Below are positions 7,326 through 16,309 of a stretch of DNA of 30,426 nt, piece after piece. Under the pieces are notes generated by a model. It was not told the DNA's origin. It saw nothing but the letters and a program-made list of their open reading frames with translations, and made no database searches. The position numbers and the translations under genes were made by a program. Numbering within the stretch: position 1 is the stretch's first letter; the number at the start of each line of letters is the position of its first letter. Source of the DNA: Porphyromonadaceae bacterium UBA7207 (GTDB lineage Bacteria > Bacteroidota > Bacteroidia > Bacteroidales > Muribaculaceae); the NCBI GenBank assembly GCA_002490635.1, contig DKUJ01000031.1, positions 1-30,426 of the forward strand, written 5' to 3'.

Positions 7326-8375
7326 TCAGAAATGGAGGATGAAACCGGCAGAGAGTTTGTCGTTTTCGGCTGGTGATATTTCTGCGACGTCTCCATTGTA
7401 GAAATAGAACTCATAATTGAGCTTGAAATCCAGAAATACCTTGCCGCGGGAATAACCGGCAGTTCCTCCGAGAGTCAGGCGTTTGCGTGCAGGCCAGGTA
7501 GTGGAAACCTCACCTTGGCTGTCGGTGTAGCCGTCTGTGGCATTTGTATGGCCGTCGAACCGTACCTGCGCCGACAATCGGTTTAACCAATCGAGACGCA
7601 CATCCCAGCGGTGGCTGGCGAAAAAATTATATTTGTGCGTAGTCGGGTATGGACCTGTGCAGTTGGCCATGAGATATTCAGCCTCGAAGATCCAGTTGCC
7701 GGTATTCAGAGTCAGCGTTAAATCTGCCGCATTTATTCGCCGTCCGTTTCCTCGGCCTCCCGGCTGATGCGACATGAATGCCAATTGAGGAGTAAGGCCG
7801 CAGCGCATCGGCAGATTGGCCTTTATGCCGTAGGTCAGGGCGCTGTTCCACACAGTATGGTCGGTGCGTGAGCTGGCGTTGAACACACCGCCTTCGACAT
7901 ATACCGGCACCCCGTGGAAAGTATAACCGGCCTTGATGCCGACACTCCGGAGATTGCCGGCATGTTTTCCTATGAAGGAGCGGTTCAGAAAATAGTATGT
8001 GTGGGGACTCCGTGCGGCATCGACGCTGAAAGGCACGCGCATCTGACCGGCCATGATCTTGAGGCCGGCAACGGGCGCGATACGCACATATGCGTCGAGC
8101 AATTCAATTTTTCCTCTGTCGCAGAAATCCACCTGCAGAAGATAGTCCACTTTCGGCAACACGAAGCCACCGGCGCTCAGGCGGGCATTGCGCACCAGAA
8201 AGCGGCTTTCGCCGTTTTCGGCCGAAAGTTCATACATGGCTCTTATTGTTCCGTGTATGGTGGGAACATATTTCCACAAGGATGTGCTGTCGGCCGGTTC
8301 GGCGGAAACGGTATTCCCCAAAGCTGTGCCACCGGCCAGAATAATCGCAGTAGCAATCAATCGTTTAATAATCAT
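7326..8375 (-). CDS. Phosphate-selective-type (OprO/OprP-like) porin
   Basis: A 349-residue outer-membrane porin with a signal peptide (residues 1-25, ending near NTVSA). The body is made of alternating amphipathic strands and ends in Phe (AGFILHF). Family-like features are the N-terminal RFLVRNARLSAGG segment and KIMAGQMRVPFSVDAARS near 105-122, typical of the porin O/P group, which forms 16-strand barrels. It is the last gene of a four-gene operon; its start overlaps the preceding PCMD gene by 11 bases, implying coupled translation. In Bacteroidetes these proteins are annotated as phosphate-selective porins by homology only. The substrate here is unknown, and association with a PCMD lipoprotein points as much to glycans as to phosphate. 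Confidence 0.82.
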   Translation of the reverse strand: MIIKRLIATAIILAGGTALGNTVSAEPADSTSLWKYVPTIHGTIRAMYELSAENGESRFLVRNARLSAGGFVLPKVDYLLQVDFCDRGKIELLDAYVRIAPVAGLKIMAGQMRVPFSVDAARSPHTYYFLNRSFIGKHAGNLRSVGIKAGYTFHGVPVYVEGGVFNASSRTDHTVWNSALTYGIKANLPMRCGLTPQLAFMSHQPGGRGNGRRINAADLTLTLNTGNWIFEAEYLMANCTGPYPTTHKYNFFASHRWDVRLDWLNRLSAQVRFDGHTNATDGYTDSQGEVSTTWPARKRLTLGGTAGYSRGKVFLDFKLNYEFYFYNGDVAEISPAENDKLSAGFILHF

Positions 8376-9933
8376 ATTCTAACAGGAAATCGTCGATACA
8401 CAGCACCGATCCTGCACCTCCTGTAAAGAAGTCGCCGTACATGCTGGCCGAGGCGGTGACAAGAATATATTTTGGCACGCGTGATGTCGATTTATATTTA
8501 AGCTCGAACTGGAACGGAACATATTGAGCCACCTCATCGGCCTGTTTCATGCATCCGTAAGCAACGACTTCAGGAGCTTCCGGATTGAACAATTGGCGGT
8601 TGGACGGGTTTGTGCGAATCTCCAAAGGTTCGTCTGAGTCGATTAGCGCCACCCAGATTATGCACGTATCGGGACGGCCTATCAGATATTTGTGGTCGTT
8701 GTCGGAGTGGCTGATCGGTACGCCATGATAGCGGTACATGCCGCTCATATGAGTTGGGCGTTGGGAGAACGGGCGACCGAACGACAGTACGCCGTTGGTC
8801 CCTTCGGTGCGCACATAGCTGCCCACGAAGAGATTGCCGGCGGCGAGCTTGCCAATGATTCCTATGCCTACGAATTTGGTTTCGAGCTGGGCTGCCCAGC
8901 CGGAGCCGGAAGGGGTCTGGTCGGTAGGTGTTGTATTGCTTGGCCCGAGAGTTACGGCACCTTTGTTTCCGGTGCCCCAGAAGGGTGTGCCGTTTTCAGC
9001 CCATGGACACCATATTTTGCCGTCGAGCCACCATTGGTCGAAATCGCTGTTGGGCAACTGCTCGGCTTTTCCGGTGGTGAATTCTACGATATTGCCCAGG
9101 TCGGTTCCTGAGTATGTGCGGGCCTCGTAGGCTGTGCCGGGACTCAGATGGTCTATCCGGGCGGTGAACGCTCCGGCATTGTGTGTCACATTCTGTTGCG
9201 GCACACGTGTCCATTCCTCGGTGCCGGACAAGCGGTATTCCGCTCCGTTCTCTTTTCCTGCCTCGGCTTGTCCGTTCACCCATGCCACACATGTCCATGG
9301 GTCGACAGAAATGGTGCGGACAGCAACATCGACCTGCTCGACATAAACAGTCCACAGCTGGCGATGGCCGAAAACGTCAACGGCAATCTCGGCAGGGCCT
9401 GTGGCATCGATGTAACCGCCACTGGAAATGTCGGGAGACATGGTGGAACCGGCATTGGCAAGCTTGGCACGGACAACATGCAGGCGGGAAAGATCCACAT
9501 CGGCACGTACCTGCACCAGAACTCGGCGCCCGGGCACATCTATGGTGGTTTCACCCATCTGTCCCTCGACATCGAAATAGCGTTCGATCTGTTGCTGGGC
9601 GCTGATAGTCCACAGATAGTCCTGATAAAGGTGCAGGATAACCTGCACCGGCGATGACAAATCCAGAGGCGCTTCAAGCACGTCGCCGACTACCGAAGCC
9701 CCTTCGGTAAGGGTGTATGAGTCGACTTCGACGGCGTATATGTTTGTGCTTTCGGCAAGGGTGAGCTTCACGGTGCATGCTGCCGAGTCTATCGCTGTTC
9801 CCGCATCCTGTCCTGCGACCTCGAGACTGCGGAAATTGGCTTGAATCTGCGGGTAGGGCAGATCGTTGCTTATGCAGCCGGCCAGTGCGAGTGAAGTAAT
9901 GGCTGCGACGACAATGTTGGATATTGTTTTCAT
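8365..9933 (-). CDS. PCMD-domain lipoprotein
   Basis: A 522-residue lipoprotein with a clear lipobox, SLALAGC, placing the acylated cysteine at residue 20. Residues about 30-200 hold two immunoglobulin-like or DUF-type repeats (each with a VYVEQ/TISAQ-like strand). Residues 205-288 look like a fibronectin type III module (SPGTAYEARTYSGTDLG, ending in EFTTG). Residues 289-522 match the PCMD domain (putative carbohydrate metabolism domain), starting LPNSDFDQWWLDGK and ending in DDFLLEYDY. PCMD proteins are surface or periplasmic lipoproteins of Bacteroidetes thought to bind carbohydrate; no enzymatic activity is established. The gene starts three bases after the barrel gene upstream and overlaps the porin gene downstream, so it belongs to one envelope operon. 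Confidence 0.85.
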   Translation of the reverse strand: MKTISNIVVAAITSLALAGCISNDLPYPQIQANFRSLEVAGQDAGTAIDSAACTVKLTLAESTNIYAVEVDSYTLTEGASVVGDVLEAPLDLSSPVQVILHLYQDYLWTISAQQQIERYFDVEGQMGETTIDVPGRRVLVQVRADVDLSRLHVVRAKLANAGSTMSPDISSGGYIDATGPAEIAVDVFGHRQLWTVYVEQVDVAVRTISVDPWTCVAWVNGQAEAGKENGAEYRLSGTEEWTRVPQQNVTHNAGAFTARIDHLSPGTAYEARTYSGTDLGNIVEFTTGKAEQLPNSDFDQWWLDGKIWCPWAENGTPFWGTGNKGAVTLGPSNTTPTDQTPSGSGWAAQLETKFVGIGIIGKLAAGNLFVGSYVRTEGTNGVLSFGRPFSQRPTHMSGMYRYHGVPISHSDNDHKYLIGRPDTCIIWVALIDSDEPLEIRTNPSNRQLFNPEAPEVVAYGCMKQADEVAQYVPFQFELKYKSTSRVPKYILVTASASMYGDFFTGGAGSVLCIDDFLLEYDY

Positions 9934-9936
9934 AGG

Positions 9937-10773
9937 TCAGATCACCACCATCAGGCCGAAGTTGATATTGAAAATGTTGAAGCGGAAGTTGGCGCCGGAG
10001 GTAAAGCGCGAGCCTTCGTCGATGCCGTTTGTCAGCTGTTTCTCGTTGCGCATCTTGAGACCGAAAACTCCGAATGAAACATTGAAAGAAACATATTCCT
10101 GGATGAACACACACACACCGGGGCTGAAATTCAGCGAGACTTCCGTGGATGTTGTGCGCGTGTCGCGTGGCTCGCTGTTGTAGAGCCTGCGGAAGCGCGA
10201 TGAGCCGCTGCTGAAACCAAGCTCCACCTCGTTGAATATGCTGAAGCGGCCGTTGTGGTCGAGTCCTACATAGTTGCGGTAGAAAGCGCCGATGCCGAAA
10301 CTCTGCTGGTAGTAGCTTACATCGCGCAGGGTGAAGTTAAGGTCGTCGTCGAAATCGACAGCGAGACGTCCCAGGTCGGCGATGCCGCGGTTGTAGTTGA
10401 ACTTGAGGCCGACGCTCTGGTTGTTGCGGATGAAGTACGACAGATAGGGGCGGATGGAATACATCTTGCCGTTGAAATCAACATCCTTGAGTATCGAAAG
10501 CACCTGCACATCGTCGGTGTTGAGTTCGCCGTAACTGGCAGTGATGCCGAAGCCCCATTTGTTGCGTGGAATGAATATGTAGTTGAACAGGCCACGGTCG
10601 AATCGTCCCAGATTGCGTTCGGGAATTATGACATTCACGGTGTCGTTACCCACCACAACCATGGCCACGCTGTCTTCGACAGCCCGGGTGCCTTTTCGCA
10701 CGATACTTTGGGCCGAAAGTGCGCAACATCCCGCCAGGGCCGCCAGAATAATGGTAATTGCTTTGCGAATCAT
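9937..10773 (-). CDS. Outer-membrane beta-barrel protein (second paralog)
   Basis: A 278-residue exported protein with a signal peptide ending near ALSAQ (residue 22) and a C-terminal barrel of alternating strands with Tyr/Phe-rich edges. Residues 23-60 form a hydrophilic extension not shared with its neighbour. It is a paralog of the protein encoded just upstream at 10778-11524. Both share the order signal peptide, KWGFGITASYGE-type first strand, SYFIRNNQSVGLKFNY, YYQQSFGIGAFYRNY, FNEVELGFSSG, and a final VSFGVFGLKMRNEKQLTNG / FNINFGLMVVI. The stop is three bases before the PCMD gene and the start four bases after the paralog. The function is unknown; an outer-membrane channel or scaffold for the PCMD lipoprotein is inference. 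Confidence 0.75.
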   Translation of the reverse strand: MIRKAITIILAALAGCCALSAQSIVRKGTRAVEDSVAMVVVGNDTVNVIIPERNLGRFDRGLFNYIFIPRNKWGFGITASYGELNTDDVQVLSILKDVDFNGKMYSIRPYLSYFIRNNQSVGLKFNYNRGIADLGRLAVDFDDDLNFTLRDVSYYQQSFGIGAFYRNYVGLDHNGRFSIFNEVELGFSSGSSRFRRLYNSEPRDTRTTSTEVSLNFSPGVCVFIQEYVSFNVSFGVFGLKMRNEKQLTNGIDEGSRFTSGANFRFNIFNINFGLMVVI

Positions 10774-10777
10774 GCTG

Positions 10778-11524
10778 TCAGATGTAGAAGGCTACGCCGA
10801 AGGTTATGGAAAAAAGGTTTATTTTGAAGTTGGCATGCTTGGATGTGCGGTTGGCCACATAGATCTGGTCGGTTACAGAGCGGGTATTCCGGTAATTGAA
10901 GCCAAGTACTCCGACATTGACCTCAAGAGCGGAGTAGTTGTTGAGGAACACCACCAGACCGGGAGCCAGGCCGACGTTGAAGTTGAAACTCCGTTCGTAA
11001 GTGCCCGTAAGGTCGCGTCCGCTGCCTGTGCACAGCTTGCTCTGGCCGCCGCCGAGTTCGAGCTGCACCTCGTTGAACATTCCGAAGCGGGTGCTGCGTC
11101 CCAGACTGAAATAGGCGCGGAAAAGAGCGGTACCGTGGTAGTTGTGGGATATGCTGTAAAGATTGTCGATGTTGTAGCTCGTCTCTGAATCCAGCACGAT
11201 GTCCGCGCTGCTGAGGTGTGTGCGCTGGCGGCTGTAGGAAAACCGGCCGCCTGCCGCAAGATTGTCCTTGAAGCTGAACAGAACCGTGGGGCTGACTTTG
11301 AAGGTGTAGGTGTCGCCGTTGATATTTTCAAAAACAAGGAACTGGTAGTTGTTCTGGTCGCTTTGCTGGTAGCTTACACTAACGCCGGCAATCCAGGCTC
11401 CTTTAGGCACGAATCCCACTTGCTCGAGGTTTCGCTTGAACGGTTCCTGTGCCGCTGCCGGCAGCACTGTTGCAATCAGTAGCGCCATTACAGCCAGGAA
11501 CTTGGTCAGTCGTTTTGCAGTCAT
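10778..11524 (-). CDS. Outer-membrane beta-barrel protein (first paralog)
   Basis: A 248-residue exported protein, signal peptide 1-25 ending PAAAQ, followed by about ten amphipathic strands. It is the first gene of the four-gene operon and a tandem paralog of the gene at 9937-10773. Shared blocks are GAWIAGVSVSYQQ, TVLFSFKDNLAAGGRFSYSR, NYHGTALFRAYF, FNEVQLELGGG, LEVNVGVLGFNYRNTRSVTD and the final FKINLFSITFGVAFYI. It lacks the N-terminal extension of its sister. A -7 promoter box lies 66 bases upstream. I do not recognise a functional family beyond outer-membrane barrel. Tandem duplication followed by divergence is the simplest origin. Confidence 0.75.
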   Translation of the reverse strand: MTAKRLTKFLAVMALLIATVLPAAAQEPFKRNLEQVGFVPKGAWIAGVSVSYQQSDQNNYQFLVFENINGDTYTFKVSPTVLFSFKDNLAAGGRFSYSRQRTHLSSADIVLDSETSYNIDNLYSISHNYHGTALFRAYFSLGRSTRFGMFNEVQLELGGGQSKLCTGSGRDLTGTYERSFNFNVGLAPGLVVFLNNYSALEVNVGVLGFNYRNTRSVTDQIYVANRTSKHANFKINLFSITFGVAFYI

Positions 11525-11589
11525 GTTCTATTATTTCGGAACGGCGTGCGAGCACCGTCCGCTATGTGACAATGTTGGTGAAAGATATG

Positions 11590-11597
11590 CAAAATTA
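11590..11597 (-). promoter_or_regulatory. -7 element for the barrel/PCMD/porin operon
   Basis: TAATTTTG on the minus strand matches the Bacteroidetes -7 box, 66 bases upstream of the first start codon. No TTTG is found at the matching -33 position, so the promoter may be weak or regulated. Confidence 0.5.
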
Positions 11598-11631
11598 GTC
11601 ATTTTTTCCGGGAGCATGAGCGTTATGCACG

Positions 11632-11676
11632 AAAAAGCGACTGCCGCAAGGCTCCGGGAAGGCTTTGCGGCAGTCG
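11632..11676 (-). terminator. Terminator after the plugless barrel gene
   Basis: CGACTGCCGCAAG (11638-11650) pairs with CTTTGCGGCAGTCG (11663-11676), followed on the minus strand by five Ts (11632-11636). It separates the TPR-barrel transcript from the operon starting at 11524. Confidence 0.85.
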
Positions 11677-11711
11677 GTCGATTGCGGTTTGTCTGCTGAT
11701 GCTCTGGCTTT

Positions 11712-13406
11712 TCAGAAGCGGTATGTCGCGCTCAGAAGAGCCTGTAGTCCCTGGCCTGGGAGTCCGGGTATTGTCTCGGCCTTACGGCACAGAAGGTTGC
11801 GGGCGTCGAATGCCAGCGACAACCTTTCGCTGAGGCTGTAGCCTGCTCCTATATTTATGTCGCAGATGGCGTCCATGTCGACTGTAGATATTGTGTTGGG
11901 GGTGCTGCTTCCGGTGTAATAATGCCGGCCGGAGCGTAGTTGCCAGCCTATGCGTACACGGAGTTTTTCGACAGGCGACAATGCGACATGTGCATTCGCT
12001 ACAATTTTTGCACGGTCGAGGTCGTCGGGGTTGCCGTGGGAGTAGCCGGATGTGCCGGTGCGGAAGTCGGCACCGATATCCAGCCCTGCCCAGCGGAATG
12101 TGTATCCGGCACTTATCTTGAACCACAGCTGATTCATGTCCACAGCCTCAAAAGCAAGCACTTCCAGGCCGTTCACAATCAGTGGCATGGCGGTGCGGTC
12201 GGCTGCACGGTATCCGCCGCTGGCTCCAGCGCGGAATCCCACACCCTGATTGTATTCCACGGTTGCCTGTATGTCGGTGTTGGAGCGTACTCCGCCAAGT
12301 GCCAGAGGTGTGATGTACGGGCTGTAGTCGAACAGGCGGCGCAGGCTGTTGTAGTCGCGCCAGCCATTATACGAAACGGTGGCGGAGATGCGGTCAACAG
12401 GCATCCATGCGATATCCACGGCAGGAGCTATCCTTGAGGAAAACCTGTAGTCGGTGCCGTGAGTGAAATCTACGTTGGCGCCTACACGGATATCGTATTT
12501 CTGTCCGCGGAACTGCACCTGAGGCTTTATGTTCCAGATATTCATTGAAGGGTTCGCTGTGGCTCTGAATGCGGGCTGTTCGTTGAACCAGCGGATGAGT
12601 TCATATCCTTCGCTGTCGAGATGGCGAAGCCCTAACTCGAGCAGTCCCCCGATTTTTCCGGAAGCGGAGCTTATTCTGCCGTTCAATGCTAAATCGATGG
12701 CTGTATTGGCTCCGGGTTCGAGATAGGGATTCCGTGGACCCATCTCGATTTTATCGGTCGCGGCAAGGCGGTCGATTTTCAGTTTTGCCGAGTATGCATA
12801 GCTTTGGCGGATTTTGCCGAAATCGACACTGCCGACTATGCTGTTATAGCCCTGGTTCTGTTTTATGCCCATAAAAGTCGGCGAGGAGAGGGCGGTGTGG
12901 GCGTAGGCCAGCGAGGCCGACAGTTGGTGGCTGCCTATGGTCTGGAACAAGGTGGCGTCGATGCCGAAATTGTTGTCGGATATTGTGAAACGTTCTCCGG
13001 CGGCATCGGCGTGGTAGCTGGCCCCCCCGAAGCGTGCGGCAGCCTGGAGGCATGTGGCTTTGGTGTCGATGATTCTATATCCTGCCTGCGCCCACAGTCG
13101 ATATACAGGAAAATATCCTAACGAGGCATATCCCCGCCATGGAGTGCTTTCCGGCAGTGGCCCGGCTATTGTGGCTCCTATCGAGTCGGTGGTGGGCGAA
13201 AGGGTGAGGTCGCCGTCGAAGGGCGAAGGCGCGAGGGTGGCCGTGCCGGTGGCTGCCGGTAGGGTAATTCGAACCGACGACAGCGGCGAGGATGGTGCCA
13301 GTTGCGGCAGCACGGTGCGGTCGACTGTTATTTCGGTTTGCATCACCTGGGCCTGGAGCGCGGTGGCGGCTGTCAGTGCCGCCAGTATGGTAGCTGTTGT
13401 TTTCAT
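11712..13406 (-). CDS. Plugless TonB-dependent-receptor-like outer-membrane barrel
   Basis: A 564-residue outer-membrane protein with a signal peptide ending LQAQ at residue 20. Residues 21-90 are Pro/Thr/Ser/Ala-rich and show no TonB-dependent receptor plug. From about residue 90 onwards there are many amphipathic strands (GYASLGYFPVYRLWAQAGYR and similar), and the chain ends in a classic barrel signature, LSATYRF. The LSERLSLAFDARNLLCRK segment near the end resembles the last strands of TonB-dependent receptors, so the barrel probably has about 20-22 strands but no plug. The start codon overlaps the TGA of the TPR gene by one base (TGATG), implying translational coupling and a joint role. 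The substrate is unknown. Confidence 0.78.
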   Translation of the reverse strand: MKTTATILAALTAATALQAQVMQTEITVDRTVLPQLAPSSPLSSVRITLPAATGTATLAPSPFDGDLTLSPTTDSIGATIAGPLPESTPWRGYASLGYFPVYRLWAQAGYRIIDTKATCLQAAARFGGASYHADAAGERFTISDNNFGIDATLFQTIGSHQLSASLAYAHTALSSPTFMGIKQNQGYNSIVGSVDFGKIRQSYAYSAKLKIDRLAATDKIEMGPRNPYLEPGANTAIDLALNGRISSASGKIGGLLELGLRHLDSEGYELIRWFNEQPAFRATANPSMNIWNIKPQVQFRGQKYDIRVGANVDFTHGTDYRFSSRIAPAVDIAWMPVDRISATVSYNGWRDYNSLRRLFDYSPYITPLALGGVRSNTDIQATVEYNQGVGFRAGASGGYRAADRTAMPLIVNGLEVLAFEAVDMNQLWFKISAGYTFRWAGLDIGADFRTGTSGYSHGNPDDLDRAKIVANAHVALSPVEKLRVRIGWQLRSGRHYYTGSSTPNTISTVDMDAICDINIGAGYSLSERLSLAFDARNLLCRKAETIPGLPGQGLQALLSATYRF

Positions 13407-16279
13407 CAGCGCGGTGTGTTGTATTTTTCAAGGCGTTGGTCGATCATCACACTGATATCGACTTCGTCGCCAGGGTAGTTCTGTTTGAGGGCAAGAAGAT
13501 ATTCTCGGGCCTGCTGCTGGTTGTCGCCTTCTGCAAGGATATCGGCCATGAGGATGAATGCCCGTGCAACCCAGTAGCGGTGCGGACTGCGGCTTTGCGA
13601 CAGTGCTGTGGCGCACTCGAGTGCGCTGTCGCTGTCGCCTCTTGTGAACAGAGCCTCGGCAGCGCTGAATGCGCTTTTGCAACCGTATATGTCGTTTGTG
13701 TCGTCGGCTACGGAGCGCCACAGCTCAATGGCATCATCAATCGTTGTGCTGTCCTGGGCCAGGAAGCGGCCGCGGGCATAAGTGGCTTGAGCCATTGCTG
13801 AACCCGATGCAGGGCTTTCGAGAATAGTCTGTGCCACAGCGCCTGCGAGAGCAATCTCGTCGAGTTCGGTGGCTGAACGGAGAATACCCAGGCGTGCGCG
13901 CAGCGCCATCTGAGGGGTGGAGGCTTTGGGTTCGAGCGACTGCCACAGGGAAAGGGCTCCGGGGGTGTCGCCGGCGTCGTAGCGGGCCTGGGCCAGCATA
14001 GCAGTGCCTTCCTCGGCTTCGGGTGCATCGGGGAAGCGGGCAAGGAAACTGGCCATGGATGTGGTGTCGGAGTTCTCGGTAAGGAGTCGTGACGCAGTGC
14101 CGAAAGTTAGCGAGGCGGCCGAAGTACGGTCGACGGCAGGCGCCCCTTCCACAGTTTCCATAAAGGCGATGTATTCGGTTCCGCGGCCTTGCTGTGCGAG
14201 GATTTCGCGGAGCAGCCCCGATGCCTGGGAGGCTTCCTCGGAAGTTGGATAGAGGCTTATTACGTCCTTGTATGCCTGTACGGCGTTGTCGCGTCGGCCG
14301 CATTCCAGCAGAGTCATGGCTTTCTGGAGATATGCACGGCGGCCTTGCGATGTGCGTGGATGGCTTTCGATGAGTGTCTGATATGTCGCCAGTGCGTCTT
14401 CGGTGCGTGAGGCCGCAATTTGTGCGGCCGCTTTGTCGAGCAATGATTCGGCGTGGTAAGTGGAGCTGGGATATCCGGCGATGAAGCTGTCGATGGCGGC
14501 GATCTGTTCAGGATACCGTCGTTGGAACCCGAGCATGCGTGCAAGCTGGTAGGCCGAGTAGTCGGCGTTCACTTCCGAAGTCGCAATCGCATGCCGGTAG
14601 TGGTTGGCGGCAGCTGCGAAGTCGGCGGTAGCATAGCTCATGTCGCCACGGCGTGCGGCGATATCGGCCGCTGCGGCATCGGTGAAATGTCCCGAGTTTT
14701 CAGCTGCTGCGAAATAGCTGTCGGCCTGTCGGTGCTTGCCGTCTCCTGCAAGGGCATATGCGAGAAGGTACTGGGCAACGGCTTTGTTGTCGCCAGAGAT
14801 TTTTCGGTGGTTTACCGCAGCGGTGAGCTTTTCAGCTGCCATGCGGTTGTCGCCGGTTGCAAGTGCGGCTTTGCCCAGTTGCAGAGAAATCAATGGAACA
14901 AGACTGCTGTTAGGGGCAAGCTGCGCAGCCGGGGAGAGCAGTACCATGGCCTGGCGGGTTTTGCCTTCCGACATGGCGCGTTCGGCCAGAAGAAGCATCA
15001 GTCGCTGGCGGCTTTCGAGAACATGTTGCGAAGGATTTGCTATGGCCTGCAGTCGCTCGAGAGCCTTTGTATAGTCTTCGTCGGCCAGATAGCCCTGGGC
15101 GAGATATTCACGGATTCTGTCGCTGTATATTCCCGTGGGATATTCGGCAAGGAAGTTTTCGAGGGTTTCCACAGCCGATCCGAAAGGCGTGGTGCCACCG
15201 GCGAAGCGTGCCACGGCATAGCTGTAGAAAGCTTCGCGACGCAGTTCATCGTCGGAGGGGCTGGCATTGATTGCCCTTTCGAAAGCCATGGCGGCTCCGT
15301 CGCGTTTGCCTTCGGCAAGCATGATTTGGCCGGCAAGAAGCAGAGCGCCCTGGGCTTCGGTGCCTTTTCCGTGTAGCGCGCGTTTGAGGTATTCTTTGGC
15401 TGCTGCGTTGTCGGAGTGCCGGTAGGCGTCGACGGCCAGCAGATAGGCTGCGGTTGTGGAGGGTGAAGATGCCTGCTGCCAATGAGCCTTGAGATGGCTT
15501 ACAGCATCCACTTGATTTCCGGTATTCCAGAGGCTTTCGCCTAAAACGCGGTCGAGGGCGGCCCGCTCCTCAGTGTTGAGCAGAGTGGATGAGGCTGCAC
15601 GCCGGGCGGTGGCGATGGCATTGCCATACTGGCCCTGGGCGAAATCTATTTCGGCGAGATATACACCCGCGGCTACGCCAGGACGCCTGGATATGTCGCA
15701 TATGGCGAAATTCCGTCGAGCCTGGTCAAAATCGCCGTTGTCGTAGTCGATAACGCCCAGATAGAAGCTTGCTGCCGGACGCAGTGTCTTCTCTTCGCAG
15801 GCTTTCTCGAGCCATTTTCGAGCCTTATCCTGCTTGCCGCAGGCCATAAGGGCTATGCCGCGGCCGTATGCCGCGCGGCAGTTGTCGGCAGCGGAGAGGC
15901 TGCCTTCGGGAATAAGGCTGTATTGTTCCAACGCTCCTTCTGCATCGTTCTGCAGAAGGAGTATTTCAGCCAGGGCCATATGGGCAGTACCGCGCGACGG
16001 CGATGCCGGATTTTCGGAAAGCCACTGTTCGAAAGCGGCTGCAGCCTGGGTGTAGCGTGCGCTGCCGCAAAGAGCCTGAGCCTGCAGCAGGAGTTCGGGG
16101 TCGTTGCCGGTAGCGGTGGCGAAGGTGTGGTTGTCGAGTACGCCCTGCCAGTTGTCGCACCGTGCATAGAGCCGGGCCAGCTCGGTGAGGGCAGGCGATG
16201 TGGATGCCGGAATCTGTGCCGGCGCACCCGATGCCAGTGCCAGAAAGAGTGCCGACAGCAGAAGTGTGGGTCGATTCAT
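13406..16279 (-). CDS. Large tetratricopeptide-repeat protein, exported
   Basis: A 957-residue protein built almost entirely from helical TPR-type repeats: Ala-rich A/B helices with recurring patterns such as AALAFEQWLSENP, AYGRGIALMACG, ASFYLGVIDYDNGDFDQARRNF and YHAESLLDKAAAQIAASRTEDALATYQTLIESHP. About 20 or more repeats can be traced. The start at 16279 was chosen because MNRPTLLLSALFLALASGAPAQ is a signal peptide; an in-frame ATG 14 codons upstream would bury it. The protein is therefore periplasmic or peripheral at the outer membrane. Its stop overlaps the start of the plugless barrel gene by one base. TPR solenoids are protein-binding scaffolds, so a partner or assembly role for the barrel is likely but inferred. 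Confidence 0.82.
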   Translation of the reverse strand: MNRPTLLLSALFLALASGAPAQIPASTSPALTELARLYARCDNWQGVLDNHTFATATGNDPELLLQAQALCGSARYTQAAAAFEQWLSENPASPSRGTAHMALAEILLLQNDAEGALEQYSLIPEGSLSAADNCRAAYGRGIALMACGKQDKARKWLEKACEEKTLRPAASFYLGVIDYDNGDFDQARRNFAICDISRRPGVAAGVYLAEIDFAQGQYGNAIATARRAASSTLLNTEERAALDRVLGESLWNTGNQVDAVSHLKAHWQQASSPSTTAAYLLAVDAYRHSDNAAAKEYLKRALHGKGTEAQGALLLAGQIMLAEGKRDGAAMAFERAINASPSDDELRREAFYSYAVARFAGGTTPFGSAVETLENFLAEYPTGIYSDRIREYLAQGYLADEDYTKALERLQAIANPSQHVLESRQRLMLLLAERAMSEGKTRQAMVLLSPAAQLAPNSSLVPLISLQLGKAALATGDNRMAAEKLTAAVNHRKISGDNKAVAQYLLAYALAGDGKHRQADSYFAAAENSGHFTDAAAADIAARRGDMSYATADFAAAANHYRHAIATSEVNADYSAYQLARMLGFQRRYPEQIAAIDSFIAGYPSSTYHAESLLDKAAAQIAASRTEDALATYQTLIESHPRTSQGRRAYLQKAMTLLECGRRDNAVQAYKDVISLYPTSEEASQASGLLREILAQQGRGTEYIAFMETVEGAPAVDRTSAASLTFGTASRLLTENSDTTSMASFLARFPDAPEAEEGTAMLAQARYDAGDTPGALSLWQSLEPKASTPQMALRARLGILRSATELDEIALAGAVAQTILESPASGSAMAQATYARGRFLAQDSTTIDDAIELWRSVADDTNDIYGCKSAFSAAEALFTRGDSDSALECATALSQSRSPHRYWVARAFILMADILAEGDNQQQAREYLLALKQNYPGDEVDISVMIDQRLEKYNTPR

Positions 16280-16309
16280 CGATTTGGAATATCTGTTCTT
16301 GGTATTGCA

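Noticed and set aside
7326..11524. Polysaccharide utilisation locus
   Set aside because: There is no SusC/SusD pair, glycoside hydrolase or hybrid regulator; a PCMD lipoprotein alone is not enough.
14453..15376. 307-codon open frame antisense to the TPR gene
   Set aside because: Composition is that of a shadow frame, rich in Cys/Val/Gly without domains; the TPR reading frame explains the region.
13406..16279. Possible long DNA repeats encoding the TPR array
   Set aside because: Repeats are visible only at protein level with divergent codons; no DNA tandem repeat or recombination scar could be seen.
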